NCBI GenBank assembly: GCA_022036555.1
Contig: CM039128.1
Location: forward strand, 1,488,001-1,552,000
Source of the DNA: Microstegium vimineum
Taxonomy: Eukaryota > Streptophyta > Magnoliopsida > Poales > Poaceae
DNA length: 64,000 nucleotides
Direction of reading: 5' to 3'
The notes under the pieces are model-generated. The model did no database searches. It was given only the letters and a program-made list of their open reading frames with translations, and was not told where the DNA came from. Below, in pieces: positions 10,705 through 22,414 of this stretch. How positions within the stretch are numbered: the first letter of the stretch is position 1; each line of letters begins with the position of its first letter. A program made the position numbers and the translations under genes.

Positions 10705-11460
10705 GTATGCGTAAGGTGTAGTAAAAATTACACGCTCAATGGATCATGTATGACTAAGTTATAGATTTATTCATGTTTATGCTTATTAAATAGTTTTAAT
10801 AATTGTAATATTACATAGAGAACATGTATTTTCGTTTTTTACACACTTTTACTATTGTTAGATTAGATGATAATTATGTTGAGACGGATATGATGATCAA
10901 GGATAATCAAGGCTAGGACATAGAACTCAGTAAAGGAGTCTTGACAATCAGTGGCATAGCACGACGATCCTTGAGAAATGTGAGGTTGATAGACTCTCTC
11001 TTGCCACGAGGCTAAGTACTGTGAAGGTGGCGTATGCTATTGTGATATCTGCGGTGTGGAAGCAACTATTTCAATCGAAGTTAAAGAAGGATAATTCTGT
11101 GAAATAGTCACTGCCTACACAACTAGGATTAAGAATAGGCTTGTGCTTTATGATAGCCAACTGGCAGATCACATGCCTAGTAATCGTCGTGGTGCTATAA
11201 GGATTATGTGGCTTGCCATATATATATATATATGAGGATATGACGATAATCATTGCAAGGATTCATGGTGGTAAACTTCTAGGATTTAAAATTACCCCGA
11301 GGATCTCCAATGGAGATGAAGCTGACTTCACTTTAGGTACGACTAAGATGCGCCGACCTCCGAAGGCGCTTGTTAAAAGCGCGTCGTTTGTATGACTTAA
11401 CTCTTTTTTTTAATTACAATGATGCGTAAATCTTTTATGTATTCGAGAAAAAAAGATGCG
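10705..11460. other. Unassigned DNA
   Basis: A short (TA)n run lies at about 11218-11234. No reading frame with recognisable domains is present. The section ends near the PLA1 relic at 11.5 kb. Confidence 0.4.
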
Positions 11461-11529
11461 CCCACTGGTTGCTTAATTAGTCGATACTGGACAAGGCGTT
11501 GCAGCAAAGCATTGACAAGGAGCAAACGT

Positions 11530-11760
11530 TTTTCATCCCGGGCACAATTTTTTCCGGGTCTGTTCTGTAAGCCTGAACCCTCCGGTGCTGCCCTGCTCGC
11601 CGGCGAACGGCGCGTGTCGATGTTTTCAGCACCGTGGCCATGTCCACGTACACGAGCAACGGAACCAGCGGCACGACGTCACCGCCGGCGTTCTGGGGCC
11701 TCGATCAGGTCCCCGATGCACGTGAACACGGTGGCCGTCCCCGGGCACGGCGTTCTTTTT
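11530..11760 (-). pseudogene. PLA1-II C-terminal relic
   Basis: The plus-strand phrases CCGGTGCTGCCCTGCTCGCCGGCGA and GGCACGACGTCACCGCCGGCGTTCT are close to the corresponding coding stretches of the first PLA1-II gene (about 4390-4420 and 4543-4570). On minus, a short frame gives PLVPLLVYVDMATV, matching PMHPLLAYVDVAG of the intact family. The segment between is deleted and out of frame, and no GHSLG motif survives. It is a dead fragment of a third copy. Confidence 0.8.
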
Positions 11761-13165
11761 TTTTTCTTTTTTTTCCAAAACAACTAAACGACTATTCGGA
11801 ATTAGTTATCCTACAAGTGCCTGTTTTTTCAGTTTCAGGCGATGAGCAACAAACAACCAGTCCTCCTAGCTTGTATAATGTTCTTCCACCTTGGCGTTTC
11901 TCTTAATTGATGCCCTCATTGGTGTTGTTTGCTTCACTGTCTCCAGGAGTAACATGCCCTCATTTTCAGAGCTTGCGCAAGGCAGTCCTGACATTTTTTT
12001 TTCTCACCTGCATTTCAGCCTGTGAAAGAGGGCGATCTTCCTTAGCTCGAAGAAATCAAAGAGCTGGATTCTGAACTTGCAGTTAGGTAGGAGTATAGTA
12101 TAAGAGTAGGTGGCGCTCTGAAACGCCTTGGCGCATTATCTAGATTGCAGCAGATGTATTTAGGCCCTCAAGGCAAAAGAGGCAAACAGCCTAATCCATA
12201 GGCAAAATATCTCTGAAAAGTGATGCACTGACAGAACTGAATTAACTCCACAAAATTCCTGCTCTGTACATAATTATCTTCTCCCTATCTTAATTGAAAG
12301 GCAGAGCTCACAAAATTCAGAAACTGAAACTCTGAATATTGACTGAACTATCTGCTAAAATCCTCAAACCTGAAACAATCTGCAGAACAAGAATTCACTC
12401 ACGGAAGACTAACCGTAGCTTCCACTGAGAACTGAAAACTGAGAACTACAGTGTCAACATGCAAAGAACAGGAAAGCCTTGCCATGCTGTTCTATTTTGA
12501 TCAGCTGAAGCTCAGGTAGGTTGATTTGCTTCACCAGCAACATTTTTGGATTTCCAGTTCAACAGTGCTGGCTGGGTTCTTAACCTTGTTTATTGCAGAG
12601 TACAGCGACCCTATTTGTTGTGTTCTTGCCTCGGCAGCAGCAGAACATTTTTTCCCCTCTGGTGGTCAGTGTCAGCAGCAGTTTTATGTATGCTCTTGGT
12701 TCTTTCAGATAGCAGCAGTGCAGCCAACAGTTTAAGACAATGATGGTCCACATGCCTATTAACTTTAGACTATTCCAATGCTGAACATTTTTAGTTCTTT
12801 GGCTCCTGAACATTTCTAGAATTTTTTTTTAACATAAAGAAAAAAAAACCTTTGCTATGATAGTGATACAGTGTTTGTATTGTACATATATATTAGTGGT
12901 CAATGCAAATGCGCCCAAAAGGTTTGACCCGCGTCCACTTTGTAAAGCGAACGATCGACGTGGTTGGATAACGGCCGGACGCATTGGGCGTCCACGTTTA
13001 TGAAAGGTCAGCAAACTATCTCCATCTCTAGTCACTTCGTGCCAATGCTCACGGTCAACAGTAATTATTAGCACTTTGTACACGACGACAACATACACTT
13101 GGTGCGGCACTGGAAGATTATTGCATTTTAATTAACTAAATTTCTGCAACAATTTCTATCATATA
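11761..13165. other. Unassigned DNA
   Basis: It includes T-rich runs (11752-11775) and a CAG-rich patch (12630-12730) whose short overlapping frames have no recognisable domain. Near 12291 a phrase shared with the 0.8-kb region recurs. Nothing here supports a gene. Confidence 0.4.
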
Positions 13166-13167
13166 TA

Positions 13168-13437
13168 CTACCTCCGTATAGAAAAAAAATATAATTATAA
13201 ATCGTACCGGTCAAACTAGCTCAAGTTTAATTAAATTTATAATTTATAATAAATAGTGTTAATATTTATGTCTTTAAATAAATTTATTATAGAACTAATC
13301 TATTAGTATTTATTTTGCCTCATGCATGCATGCATGCATGGGTGTGAGTATTTTGTTCATATAATTTTAGTTAAATTTATACTTTTTGACTCCTTAAAAT
13401 ACTTGAATTATATTTTTTTTATGGACGGAGGAGTGAG
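13168..13437. mobile_element. Stowaway-like MITE (270 bp)
   Basis: The left end CTCCGTATAGAAAAAAAATA corresponds to the reverse complement of the right end CTCCGTCCATAAAAAAAATA, and TA dinucleotides flank it (13166-13167, 13438-13439). An internal (GCAT)n run lies at 13321-13340. Confidence 0.75.
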
Positions 13438-13710
13438 TATATCATCTCATTCAGTATGTAAGAAGATGTCGTACATATATATTACTCATTTGTTCTTGCT
13501 AGCTATATACGATCGAGAACATATATTTTTTATAAGCATATCTATCTAGTTTGTGCATGCAATGCAACAACAACCATATATCCATATTATTTAGTATCAG
13601 TGCGGCACAACAAGCAAATATATATATAGCGGCATGATTAACAAAAACGGAAACGTACGTACATACACTGGCTTGAAAAATTGAAACTACTCCCCCGTAC
13701 TACTAGCTAG

Positions 13711-14556
13711 CTATATGTGGTTGACGACGACGACAGTCTTGTACTCGCTGGCGTGGGAGGACGACGCATCCGCATCGGCATCGGCGACGGGGAAGAAGAA
13801 CGGATAGGTCTCATAGCGGGCCATACAACTACTATAGAGGACACGGCATCCCCTCCGGAACCGGCAGTAATTAGGGAGCTCAGCGACCGCCTGGGCCACA
13901 CAAAGCCCACAATCAGCGGCGGTGATGTCCCTAGTACACCATCCAAGTCCATAGATAGTAGTCCCAAGCTCGGACCCACCAATCCTCGCCGTCTCCCTAG
14001 CCAACCCTTCACTCTCGGGCTCACCAGCCTCATCAGCAACCCTCCCCATGAGCTTCCTCTGCGCGCGGTCGAACGCCGCCAGGTCGCCGCCGGTGGCGTT
14101 CATGGTGTTGAGGAGGATGATCGTGTACCCGGTGTCGGGGAGACCGAGGAAGTCGGCGTCGGAGTAGCGGAGGAAGCAGTAGTCGTACCAGACTCGCGCG
14201 TCGGCTTGGCCCCGGCAGGTGGACGTCACCGACCGCGCTGCTGCGGCGATGCAGCGACCGCAGTCGGTTGATGGGATGTCGCCGCGGCACTGCGCTAGGC
14301 CGTAGATTGTGGAGCCACCGATGCCGCTGCCGGACGTTGCTGTTGCGTAGTAGGTGGATGAGGCGCGTGGGACTAGTGATGCGAGGACTGCGCTGATGCT
14401 TGCTTGTTTCTGCCCGCCCGTGAAGTTCTTCGCGCAGTACGTGCCCACTGGGTCCACGGCCGAGGTCTGACGTGGCGCGAACGCTAACACGGCGGCGGCG
14501 GCGAGCAGGAGTGGGAGAAGCAGCGCCGGAGATGATGACGATGGTGGAGCCATCAT
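13711..14556 (-). CDS. Cysteine-rich repeat secretory protein (two DUF26/Gnk2 domains)
   Basis: This is a 281-residue single-exon protein. A hydrophobic signal peptide (residues about 10-32, LLLPLLLAAAAVLAF) precedes VDPVGTYC. Two Gnk2/DUF26 repeats follow, each with the diagnostic C-x8-C-x2-C: C90-C99-C102 (CRGDIPSTDCGRC) and C207-C216-C219 (CTRDITAADCGLC). A third cysteine cluster lies near 231-244. There is no transmembrane helix or kinase domain after the second repeat, so it is a secreted CRRSP rather than a receptor-like kinase. Family members act in the apoplast, some binding mannose or restricting fungi, others at plasmodesmata; which applies here is unknown. The frame stays open upstream, but the Met-Met pair at 14551-14556 is chosen because it directly precedes the signal peptide. 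A TATATATATA stretch lies about 110 bp upstream. The C-terminus has an odd Asp/Ala run (residues 258-264). Confidence 0.92.
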   Translation of the reverse strand: MMAPPSSSSPALLLPLLLAAAAVLAFAPRQTSAVDPVGTYCAKNFTGGQKQASISAVLASLVPRASSTYYATATSGSGIGGSTIYGLAQCRGDIPSTDCGRCIAAAARSVTSTCRGQADARVWYDYCFLRYSDADFLGLPDTGYTIILLNTMNATGGDLAAFDRAQRKLMGRVADEAGEPESEGLARETARIGGSELGTTIYGLGWCTRDITAADCGLCVAQAVAELPNYCRFRRGCRVLYSSCMARYETYPFFFPVADADADASSSHASEYKTVVVVNHI

Positions 14557-14667
14557 GTTGTTGCTAGCTAGCTGGTTTGTGGTGGGCTGTGCTGTGGATG
14601 TCGTCTTCTTCCTCTGCAGGTACGACGGTTTTGTTGTGGGTTTGTTGGTTTGTTTGCTTGCATGTGC

Positions 14668-14680
14668 GCATATATATATA
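14668..14680 (-). promoter_or_regulatory. Probable TATA box of the DUF26 gene
   Basis: An alternating TATATATATA run lies about 115 bp upstream of the chosen start codon, at the same spacing as the TATA boxes of the PLA1 genes in this window. It could alternatively be a simple microsatellite. Confidence 0.5.
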
Positions 14681-14689
14681 TGGGGGTGC

Positions 14690-15534
14690 GTGCGTTGATA
14701 CGTTATGTAGCCAGCTTGAGCCCTGAGCCGGCCATAGTTGACTGGATATGATGTATGGCTGTGGCGAGACGAGAATGGGCAAGAATGGATGATGGGATGC
14801 ATGGACCCAGTGTGGCAGTGGAGACGCGACGAGGCTTTGGGTTTGTGTGGAGCACATGTCATGGCGCAGATCGAGGGCAACTTGAGCAGATAATGTCAAC
14901 TAGAGTATGTCGTCGTCCATTGCTAGTTTCTAGAGCAGGAAGACGAGTCGTCGCCTGCATGCCCTGCAGCAGCTTGCATGCAAAATTTGCTTTTGGACTT
15001 GACTCTTCTTAACCAAAGACTAGCTCCACCAAGCAGTGAGAGGGAGGAGCTAGGTCAGATCTGGTCATATGGATGGGTCATTTATTTCTTTATTATGCAT
15101 CGATCATCGATGAATATGCAATGCCGTGTATGTTAGGATCGATCGAGATGAATGGATCAGAGGAGGAGGATATGACCTATTCTGTGCTAGCTTCCCTCTG
15201 AAAACAAGCAGCAGAGACATCGTACGTCCCAATAATCCATATAAGGAACCTTCTTTGTTGACAATGCGATATATAGACACGTACCCTTAAGACTTCTTGA
15301 TCAGAATTAGTCATAATTAACCTGCAAGAAGCTTAACGTGCAATCTTTTGATCTTTGTACTGACGAACGCATGCATATGCCAGGTGCTACCAGTCGTACG
15401 TTCCAGCTGTGGTAAAATGCCCAGCCGGATGACAACAACAATATAATGCAAACATGTCAAAAACCTTGGGTATCACCATGTTGAATAATTGTAACGCTAG
15501 ATGTAGATCTTTATATGTAATTAATAACACATAA
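14690..15534. other. Upstream and intergenic DNA of the DUF26 gene
   Basis: No gene or element ends were recognised. The open frames here (for example 14755-15012) have no domain and overlap the upstream region of the DUF26 gene. Confidence 0.4.
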
Positions 15535-15649
15535 GCCCTTGTTTGAATGTGCATGCATGTATCTCTCTAAATTCGCATGAGTTTGAGTGTATTTAAACTA
15601 AATTTCACTCTAATCAACTCCAAACCATGTGGAAAACCTAAACAAGACC
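15535..15649. mobile_element. Tourist-like MITE (115 bp)
   Basis: The left end GCCCTTGTTTGAATGTGCATG is mirrored by the right end CATGTGGAAAACCTAAACAAGACC. TAA flanks both sides (15532-15534 and 15650-15652), the Harbinger target. The neighbouring LINE target site begins at 15652, so the LINE landed immediately at this MITE border. Confidence 0.75.
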
Positions 15650-15950
15650 TAAAGCAAGCATATATTTTTAGAGAAAAGGCTCGAGCCCTGCTTTATATTG
15701 AAAGCATAACCAAAGTTCTACTGGGGATACCAGCTTACATCCAGCGACAGAAACACTACACAGAACAAAAGGACCCATGACGACTTAACAAACTGGCTTG
15801 GCATAGCCAGAGGCCTTACAATACAAAACAGAAGAAGCACATAGGGGTGCTAACAAAGAAGTCTTCCGGTAGTGGTAAACCAACTCTAAACAGAACACCT
15901 CTCATCCACTTGGTACCAGCGAGATTACAGTAGTCTTTCAGATCCCAGAG

Positions 15951-18900
15951 TCACCATGCTTGTAGTACCTCCTGGAGTTTCCCCAAAGCGTCCTCCATTA
16001 TCTGCACCTCCTTCCCCTTCAGAAGCTTCTTCCACTGTGTCAGCAAACCCATAACATGATAAGCAATAGACTTAGGAGATTTAACAAGCTTGTCATTGAA
16101 AACCCAATCATTTCTGACTTTCCAGAGGCTCCAAACCACCCCATCAGAGATAACAAGAGAAGAACTAACCTATGGTTATGAGCCCCCAAACCCAAACCCA
16201 ACTTATCCTCTAAACTTTGGACAGAAAAAGGTCTCTCAGACCATCTAAGGCTAATGCTCACCCAGACCTAGATGACCTGAGCAACAACACAGTTAAAAAA
16301 GAGATGGTTCCTGGACTCTAACATCCCACAGAGTTTACATTTTTCTGACCCTTTTCCCTTCCTGATTTTCCTCTGCTCCCCAGTTAGAACTCTATCATGC
16401 TAAACATCCAGAGAAAAATTTTAATCTTCAAGGAGAGGCTAGACTTCCAAATCTCTATCATCCTAAGGTCGGACTGACCACTGTTCCTCATGAGTCTGTA
16501 TAAGGATTTGACACTGAATTTGCCAAATTTCTCAAGACCCCATACAACTTTATCTTCTTCAATCGACATATGGACTAAAGCCAACTCTTCTTGTAGCTCA
16601 TTCCACTCTGCCACCTCATCTACAACAAGCCTTCTCCTGAGGTCCAGGTTCCAATCCACCTCTTTTAACCTTGCCATACTAATTTCTTTTGTTCTACAAA
16701 TGTAAAACAATCGAGGGAATTGAAGCCTCAGGGGACAATTCCCCAACCAGATGTCATGCCAGAACATGATCCTCTTCCCATTGCCTAAAACCCATTTGTT
16801 TCCTTTTTCATACCACTCTCTAACCTTCTCCAAACCTTGCCAGAATTGTGAGCCATCTCTGATTTTGCTTTGACAAAATCCTTTATCTTGCAGATATTTC
16901 TTCCTTAACACCTCTAGGGCCAAATTGTTGTCACCTCTATCTAGTTTGTAAATCCATTTGACTAGAAGGGCAGTATTCATAGCTCTTGTTTCAATGAAAC
17001 CCAAACAACCAAAGTCTTTGGGCATAGCTAAAGCATCCCACTTGATCATGTGATATTTCTTCTTATTTCCAACTCCCTCCCAAAAGAATCTTCCGCGAGC
17101 TGAGTCAAATCTCTTGTGGTTCCCTTCATGTAACAAATAAAAGCCCATGGTGTACATGGGGATGCTGGTTAGGCTCGAGTTGATCAGAATTGATCTACCA
17201 CCATGAGACATTTGACTGCATTTCTAGGTTTCCAATCTTTTTCGACTTTAACAGTAGATCCACTCAACTCTTCTTTCGATAGTCACTTAAAGCTAATTGG
17301 TAGCCCTAGATAGATCATATAGAACTTGCCCAGTTTATAGTTGAAAGCTTCAGTAATCCTAGAGGCATCCAACTTATCTATGTCAATTGTGAACACCTCT
17401 GATTTATTGTAATTAATCCTCATCCCTGAAGCTTCTTCATAACAGAATAAGAGGAACTTCAGATTAGCAATGTTTTGACTGGATGGTTTTAAAAAAAGGA
17501 CAGTGTCGTCAGCATACTATAAATGAGTAAGACCTCCTTCCACCATGTGAGGAATAACACCCTGGATAAATCCTTTGGTCGTAGCTCTCTTAAGCAGCAC
17601 TAAGAGCCCATCAACTATGATATTGAAAAGCAGGGGGAGAGAGGGTCACCTTGTCTCAACCCCTTATAGCTTCTAATATACTTGCCCAGTTTGCCATTCA
17701 AATTGACAGCCACTCTTCCACCTCTAACATAATTCATAATCCACTGTATCCACTCTGCACAGAAGCCTTTACTTTCCATCACCTCTTCTAAGAAATGCCA
17801 ATTAACTCTATCATAAGCTTTTTTAAAGTCCAGCTTCAGGATGATCCCTGCTTACTTCCCCCTTTTAGCTCATGCAGATCCTCATGGATAACTACCACCC
17901 CATCAAGAATATACCTCCTAGGGATGAAATCAGTTTGATTGTGGCTAATAATTTTATCTATAACCTTGTTGAGTCTAAGGGTTAGTGCTTTTGTAACTAT
18001 CTTATAGATCACATTAAGCAGACATATAGGCCTATACTGCTTTATGTTAACATCACCTTTTATCTTAGGGATGAGTGTGTTAATACAATAATTCAACCTG
18101 GAGAGGTCAAGCTTCCCATCTCTTAGGTCATGAAAAACCTCCATAATAAACTCTTTGATTTGATCCCAGAATTTTTTGAAAAAAGAAGCATTGAAACCAT
18201 TTGGACCAGGGGCAAAGCCCTCTCTTAGACCTTTGACTACTATTTTAATTTCTTTCAGAGTAAAAGTTTGATCAGCTCCTGATTCTCATCTCTGCTGATT
18301 CTGGTATTTTCACTCCATAGTTCCTTATCTAGTTTGATCTTTGGAGGAGATTCAGTCCCAAAAAGCCTCTTGTAATAATCAGTAATGTGCCTCTGAAGTT
18401 CTTCTTCCTCTGTGATCATCTCTCCATTACCCTCTAAAGCTTTTATCAGACATTTCCTTTTTCTTCCATTAGCTATTCCATGAAAATATGAAGTGTTGGC
18501 ATCTCCTTCAAGTAGCCATCTTTCCCCACCTCTAGTCTGCTAGATAACTTCCTATTTATCATATATTTCTACTAACTCATTCTCTAACATATATCTCTGT
18601 CTCCATTTTGAGTCATCTAGACCCCCACATCTGCCTTTATGTCCCAGCTCTTGATCATCAACAGAAGATTGTGTTTCCTCTTTCTCAAGTCTCCTTCCCA
18701 ATTATGACTCCACCCTCTAAGACATTTTCTTAAGTTGGTACTAACTAAATGCCAATGGTTAGTACTTTTTCTATCACCTTTATCTGTCCACTTAGCCATA
18801 ACCCAGTCCTCAAAATCTTCCTGTTTCAGCCAAGCAGTCTCAAATCTGAAGATACTTGTCTTAAAACCTCTTTTACTATCCATCTATACTAAGATAGGAT

Positions 18901-19577
18901 TGTGATCAGACCCCACTCTAGTAATTGATTGAGCATATACCAAGGGAAAGTGATTTTCCCAGCTAGCAGACATGAAGACTCTATCTAAAACAACCATGAT
19001 GGGGTTGATCTGTTTGTTGGACCAAGTATACTGACCTCCACCTCTATGAATCTCTCTCAATCCTGTATTTGCAACAAACTCATTGAAAGCATTAATTTGT
19101 CCCTGATTGATGTTCTCAGTAGACTTCTCTTCTTTCTTCCTGATCAAATTGAAATCCCCTCCAACTAGTGTAGGCAGGTCCACCCCTCTGACGACCAGCT
19201 CTAGGTCATCTAAGAAACCTTGCTTTAGATTATCTTTCACCGGTCCATACACATGAATCAATCTCCATACAAAACCATCCTCCTTTTGAGTTAAGGTAAC
19301 AGACTAAAAATGTTCATTTCCTTGAATATCAGTGGTGTCTGCAAACTCTTCTTCTACCCCCCAGTAGAAGGCCTCTAGAGTGACCATTAGATGGGATCCA
19401 CTCCCAAGATTAAGAGCTCCTACCACCTAGGGCCACCAACTCTCTATTTGTGAACTTCTGTTTGATAGTTTCACTGATGCAGATGCACTTGATGTGATGT
19501 TCAGAAAGGACTTGTTTCAGTTGAGCCTTTCTCCCTTTACCACCTAAACCTCTAATGTTCCAGAAGAGTGTACTCAT
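15951..19577 (-). pseudogene. LINE ORF2: AP endonuclease / reverse transcriptase / zf-RVT
   Basis: ORF2 starts at 19577 with FWNIRGLGGKGRK, the N-terminal strand of an AP-type endonuclease. It continues with ISET, then VGGDFNLI and GSDHNPI (19261-18884), the EN active-site blocks. The RT region shows LIPKIKG, YRPICLLNVIYKI (18144-17836) and the catalytic YADD at 17505-17516. Downstream come RRFFWEG-type and FLWMF zf-RVT segments (17211-16384) and a terminal segment ending LQEVLQAW. Expected length is about 1200 residues. It is broken by several lesions, notably TAG at 17517-17519 directly before YADD and TAG at 18884-18886 after the SDH motif. The ORF2 ATG overlaps the end of ORF1 by 26 nt (19552-19577), so translation may have used reinitiation. 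Confidence 0.9.
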
Positions 19578-22169
19578 TGAGGAAACATAATTCCCTCCCC
19601 CCTTTCTTATCCACCTCTATTGAACTTTCATTCACCTCTGATATCTCTTCATCCACCTCTATAAAACATTCTTCAGTAGATTCATCAAGCTCTAGGATAA
19701 GTTGTTGGTGTTCTCTATTATTATCTTCTTCAAAATCTAGCACCTCTACTGGGTCTTCAGATTTTTGATCATCTGCTGCTTTTTTCTCAGCTACAACCAA
19801 CACAGCTTGGGCTACTTCTTTAGCTTTAATGAGATTAATTAAAACATCTATTTCTTATACTGAGTCACCCAAATTTAGACCACACTGAAAGGCAAGATCT
19901 CTAAAAGTATCATTGTTAATATCTTGGAGGATAGAGAAGGGATTGGGGTTATGGGATGTACCTTGGTTATCCAGTCTAGCAGCCCTTGTTTCAGCTCGAA
20001 GAAGAATTGGAGTCCCAGTCCCAGCAACTCTTGTCTTGAGTTTAGCCACCATCTCAGGCCCTGCAGTCTTCTATTTTTTTGCCCTAGACACCTGGGTAAA
20101 GCTTTTTTCTTCCATCACTGCAGAATTCTTTTGTATGCATCTAGATTCAACATTCTTATCCAGGATTATAGGTGCTTCCATAGCCATCTTCTTTTCCATG
20201 GATATTGGATCACATATTTTTTCAGTTTCCTTGTCTAGAGTCTCTTGAACAGGCTCTAACATCTTGCATACAGGATTGGGATACAGCTCCTCCAAAGAGG
20301 GTTTGGTAGGATAATCTGGTATCCTGTGTAGTTGCTCTTCCCCTTTTTTCTCTTTCTGTTTACTGGTTTCTTTTCCACCCCTTTTTTCACCTTGCTTGCT
20401 AGATTTAGTTCTACCTGCCGAAGGAGCTTGATCAGGTGGGGTGCCCTAAAAGGGGTTATAGCTATCTGAGAGGTCATCATCCTCATCTTCTTCCCAAGAG
20501 TCTTCTCTATCCTTCTTTTGGCCAGGCTTATCATGAGTGATTGCTCTTTTCTCATTTTCTCATTTTCCAGGTTCCAACTGATATGGAAACCTCTCCCATT
20601 GAAGTAAATTTTAGAAGCACCTCTTATGGATGAAGGATCCTTACAAGAGACTTTCAGTCTGATAGGTCCCAAGCCAGCAAGAGACTTTGAGTCCACCTCT
20701 ATAAAATCCCCCACCAGATAGGCAACTTCCTCAACTGCTTTTTCTTTTCTAGCCCAGAAAGGGAAGCCACAGACCAAGACCCACACCCGAGTAAGAGCAT
20801 CTGAGCATCCTTCCATGAAATCAGACTTCTCTACTGACACTGTCATATCTGAGATCTTGCACTTGAATTCTTTGAACTTAGTCAGCATATCCAACTCTTT
20901 GATTGAGGGTAGTACAAACATGTACTCATTGGTGGCTATTTTCTTAACTTGCCAATCCAAATTAGAATTGATGAGATACTGCAATTCTGTAGTCACTTTA
21001 GCTACAGAACCTTTCTCTTCCACAATTGTCATAATTGCAGTAAGAGGGCTTTTTGCTAGATCTCCATCCTCTATAGGTACATGCAGGCTGTAGAAAAGTT
21101 GTCCAGGGATTCCATGAGCACAGAGCTTCAGACCTTTCATTTCCTTGTAAGGGCAACTTGGTGCCATGTGTCATCTTTCTTTGCAGTGGTAGCAGAGTGG
21201 AGGATTGGTGCATTGAGACCTGTGATGGCCTTTCCCCCCCCACACCTGAAGCATTTGACATTAGGATCTATGCCAATCCAATCTCTACCATCTCTAGGAT
21301 CATGGTTGCGAGATAGCCTATTCCTCAAGTCTTCTTCCCTGTACCTGTGGCCCTCTTCTTCTTCTTCACCCCTCCTCTTAGAGCCTCTGTTGAGATGAGT
21401 ATTGTCTCTGCTCCCATAACCACGATCCTTGCCATCTCTACCCTCATTCCACCTAGCATTCCAATTCATGTTCCATTCCTCCTCACTCCAATCATAATCT
21501 TGACCTCTCCATTCATCACGCCCCCCAGAAGACCTCTGATAGTTCGAGTTTCCGGAAAAACCTCGGCACTCCATCTCTACCACTTCCGCAAAGGATCGAG
21601 AGTCAACGAGTTTTACCTTGGCCGAAACAATCCTCCTTGAAGTGGCACCAAACCTCCGGATCTCGGTGAGGGACGCAGGATATCCCTCAGCTCCTCCGTC
21701 GGGCAGCCTTGCCTTCGGAATCCACACCCAGCGATTAGGTTTAGGAGGTGGCGGCGGAGGGTTTAGGAGGTGGCAGCGGAGGGGAGTAGGAGTGCCCGAA
21801 GAGGTCTGAAATTGAGGTTATATTGGAAATAAGCCCAGTGCCGTTCGATTTGGCCGACCCACTTGGCCCAACCAACCGGTTTCCCCCCTCTTCAACCTCC
21901 CGCCTCTGACAGCTCGGCATCCTGCCAATGGCCGCATCCAGAGCCTTTGCGGCCGCATCCAACTCTTTCACCTCTGCTGCAAACGAGTCAGGGGCCTTGA
22001 ACAAGGATCGTTTGATTTCATTTTCCTGTTGTCTTATCATGTTTGCCCGATCCCAATCATTCACCCTCTTCTTCGGAAACCCCTCCGCCCCACCGTTTGT
22101 GAAATCCGGCCACCCTGACGCCCCCAGATACCCATCATGAAAAGCCAAGGTAAGACGCCGGCGATCCAT
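19552..22169 (-). pseudogene. LINE ORF1: gag-like, DUF4283-type with zinc knuckle
   Basis: The frame begins near 22169 (MDRRRLTLAFHDGYLG, a common opening for grass LINE ORF1). It runs through an Asp/Arg-rich region and a CCHC zinc knuckle (CFRCGG ... at about 21255-21240). After that it encodes a segment with VWVLVCGFPFWARKEKAVEE typical of DUF4283 RNA-binding gag proteins. It is broken by a frameshift near 21745-21760, another at a C8 run (21233-21240) inside the zinc knuckle, and a TAA at 19855-19857. ORF1 would bind element RNA and accompany ORF2 to the target. Confidence 0.85.
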
Positions 22170-22414
22170 CCAGAAAACCGCGTGAACACGAGGGGAAAAA
22201 CGGGGGAACAACAGGAGAACTACCCCAAACCGGATGCTAGGGGAGGAAAAAACCGGGTGGGGAGGAGCGCCGCCAAATGCCGGATCAGACCTCCGCCTTT
22301 TGGGCGCACGATCGCCGGGGATCTGACGATGCTCTCCGGCGAGAACCCGTTTCCTCACTTTCCCTTGGCTTATTTCATTTCTGTTTGCTTTTGTTAATGG
22401 AAGCAAGCATATAT

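Larger units (their letters stand above)
15666..22400 (-). mobile_element. Complete LINE (L1-type non-LTR retrotransposon), disabled
   Basis: A 6.7-kb element lies between perfect 14-bp direct repeats AAGCAAGCATATAT (15652-15665 and 22401-22414). On the minus strand it has two overlapping open frames: a gag-like ORF1 and an endonuclease-reverse transcriptase ORF2. Its 3' end is CTCGAGCCTTTTCTCTAAAA with only a very short A tail. The presence of the whole 5' end argues for full-length insertion. Frameshifts and nonsense codons in both frames show that it cannot mobilise itself now, although the perfect target duplication suggests moderate age. Confidence 0.92.

Noticed and set aside
13711..14880. 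389-codon version of the DUF26 protein starting at 14880
   Set aside because: The extra 108 residues lie upstream of the signal peptide, have no domain, and span the probable TATA box and 5' UTR.
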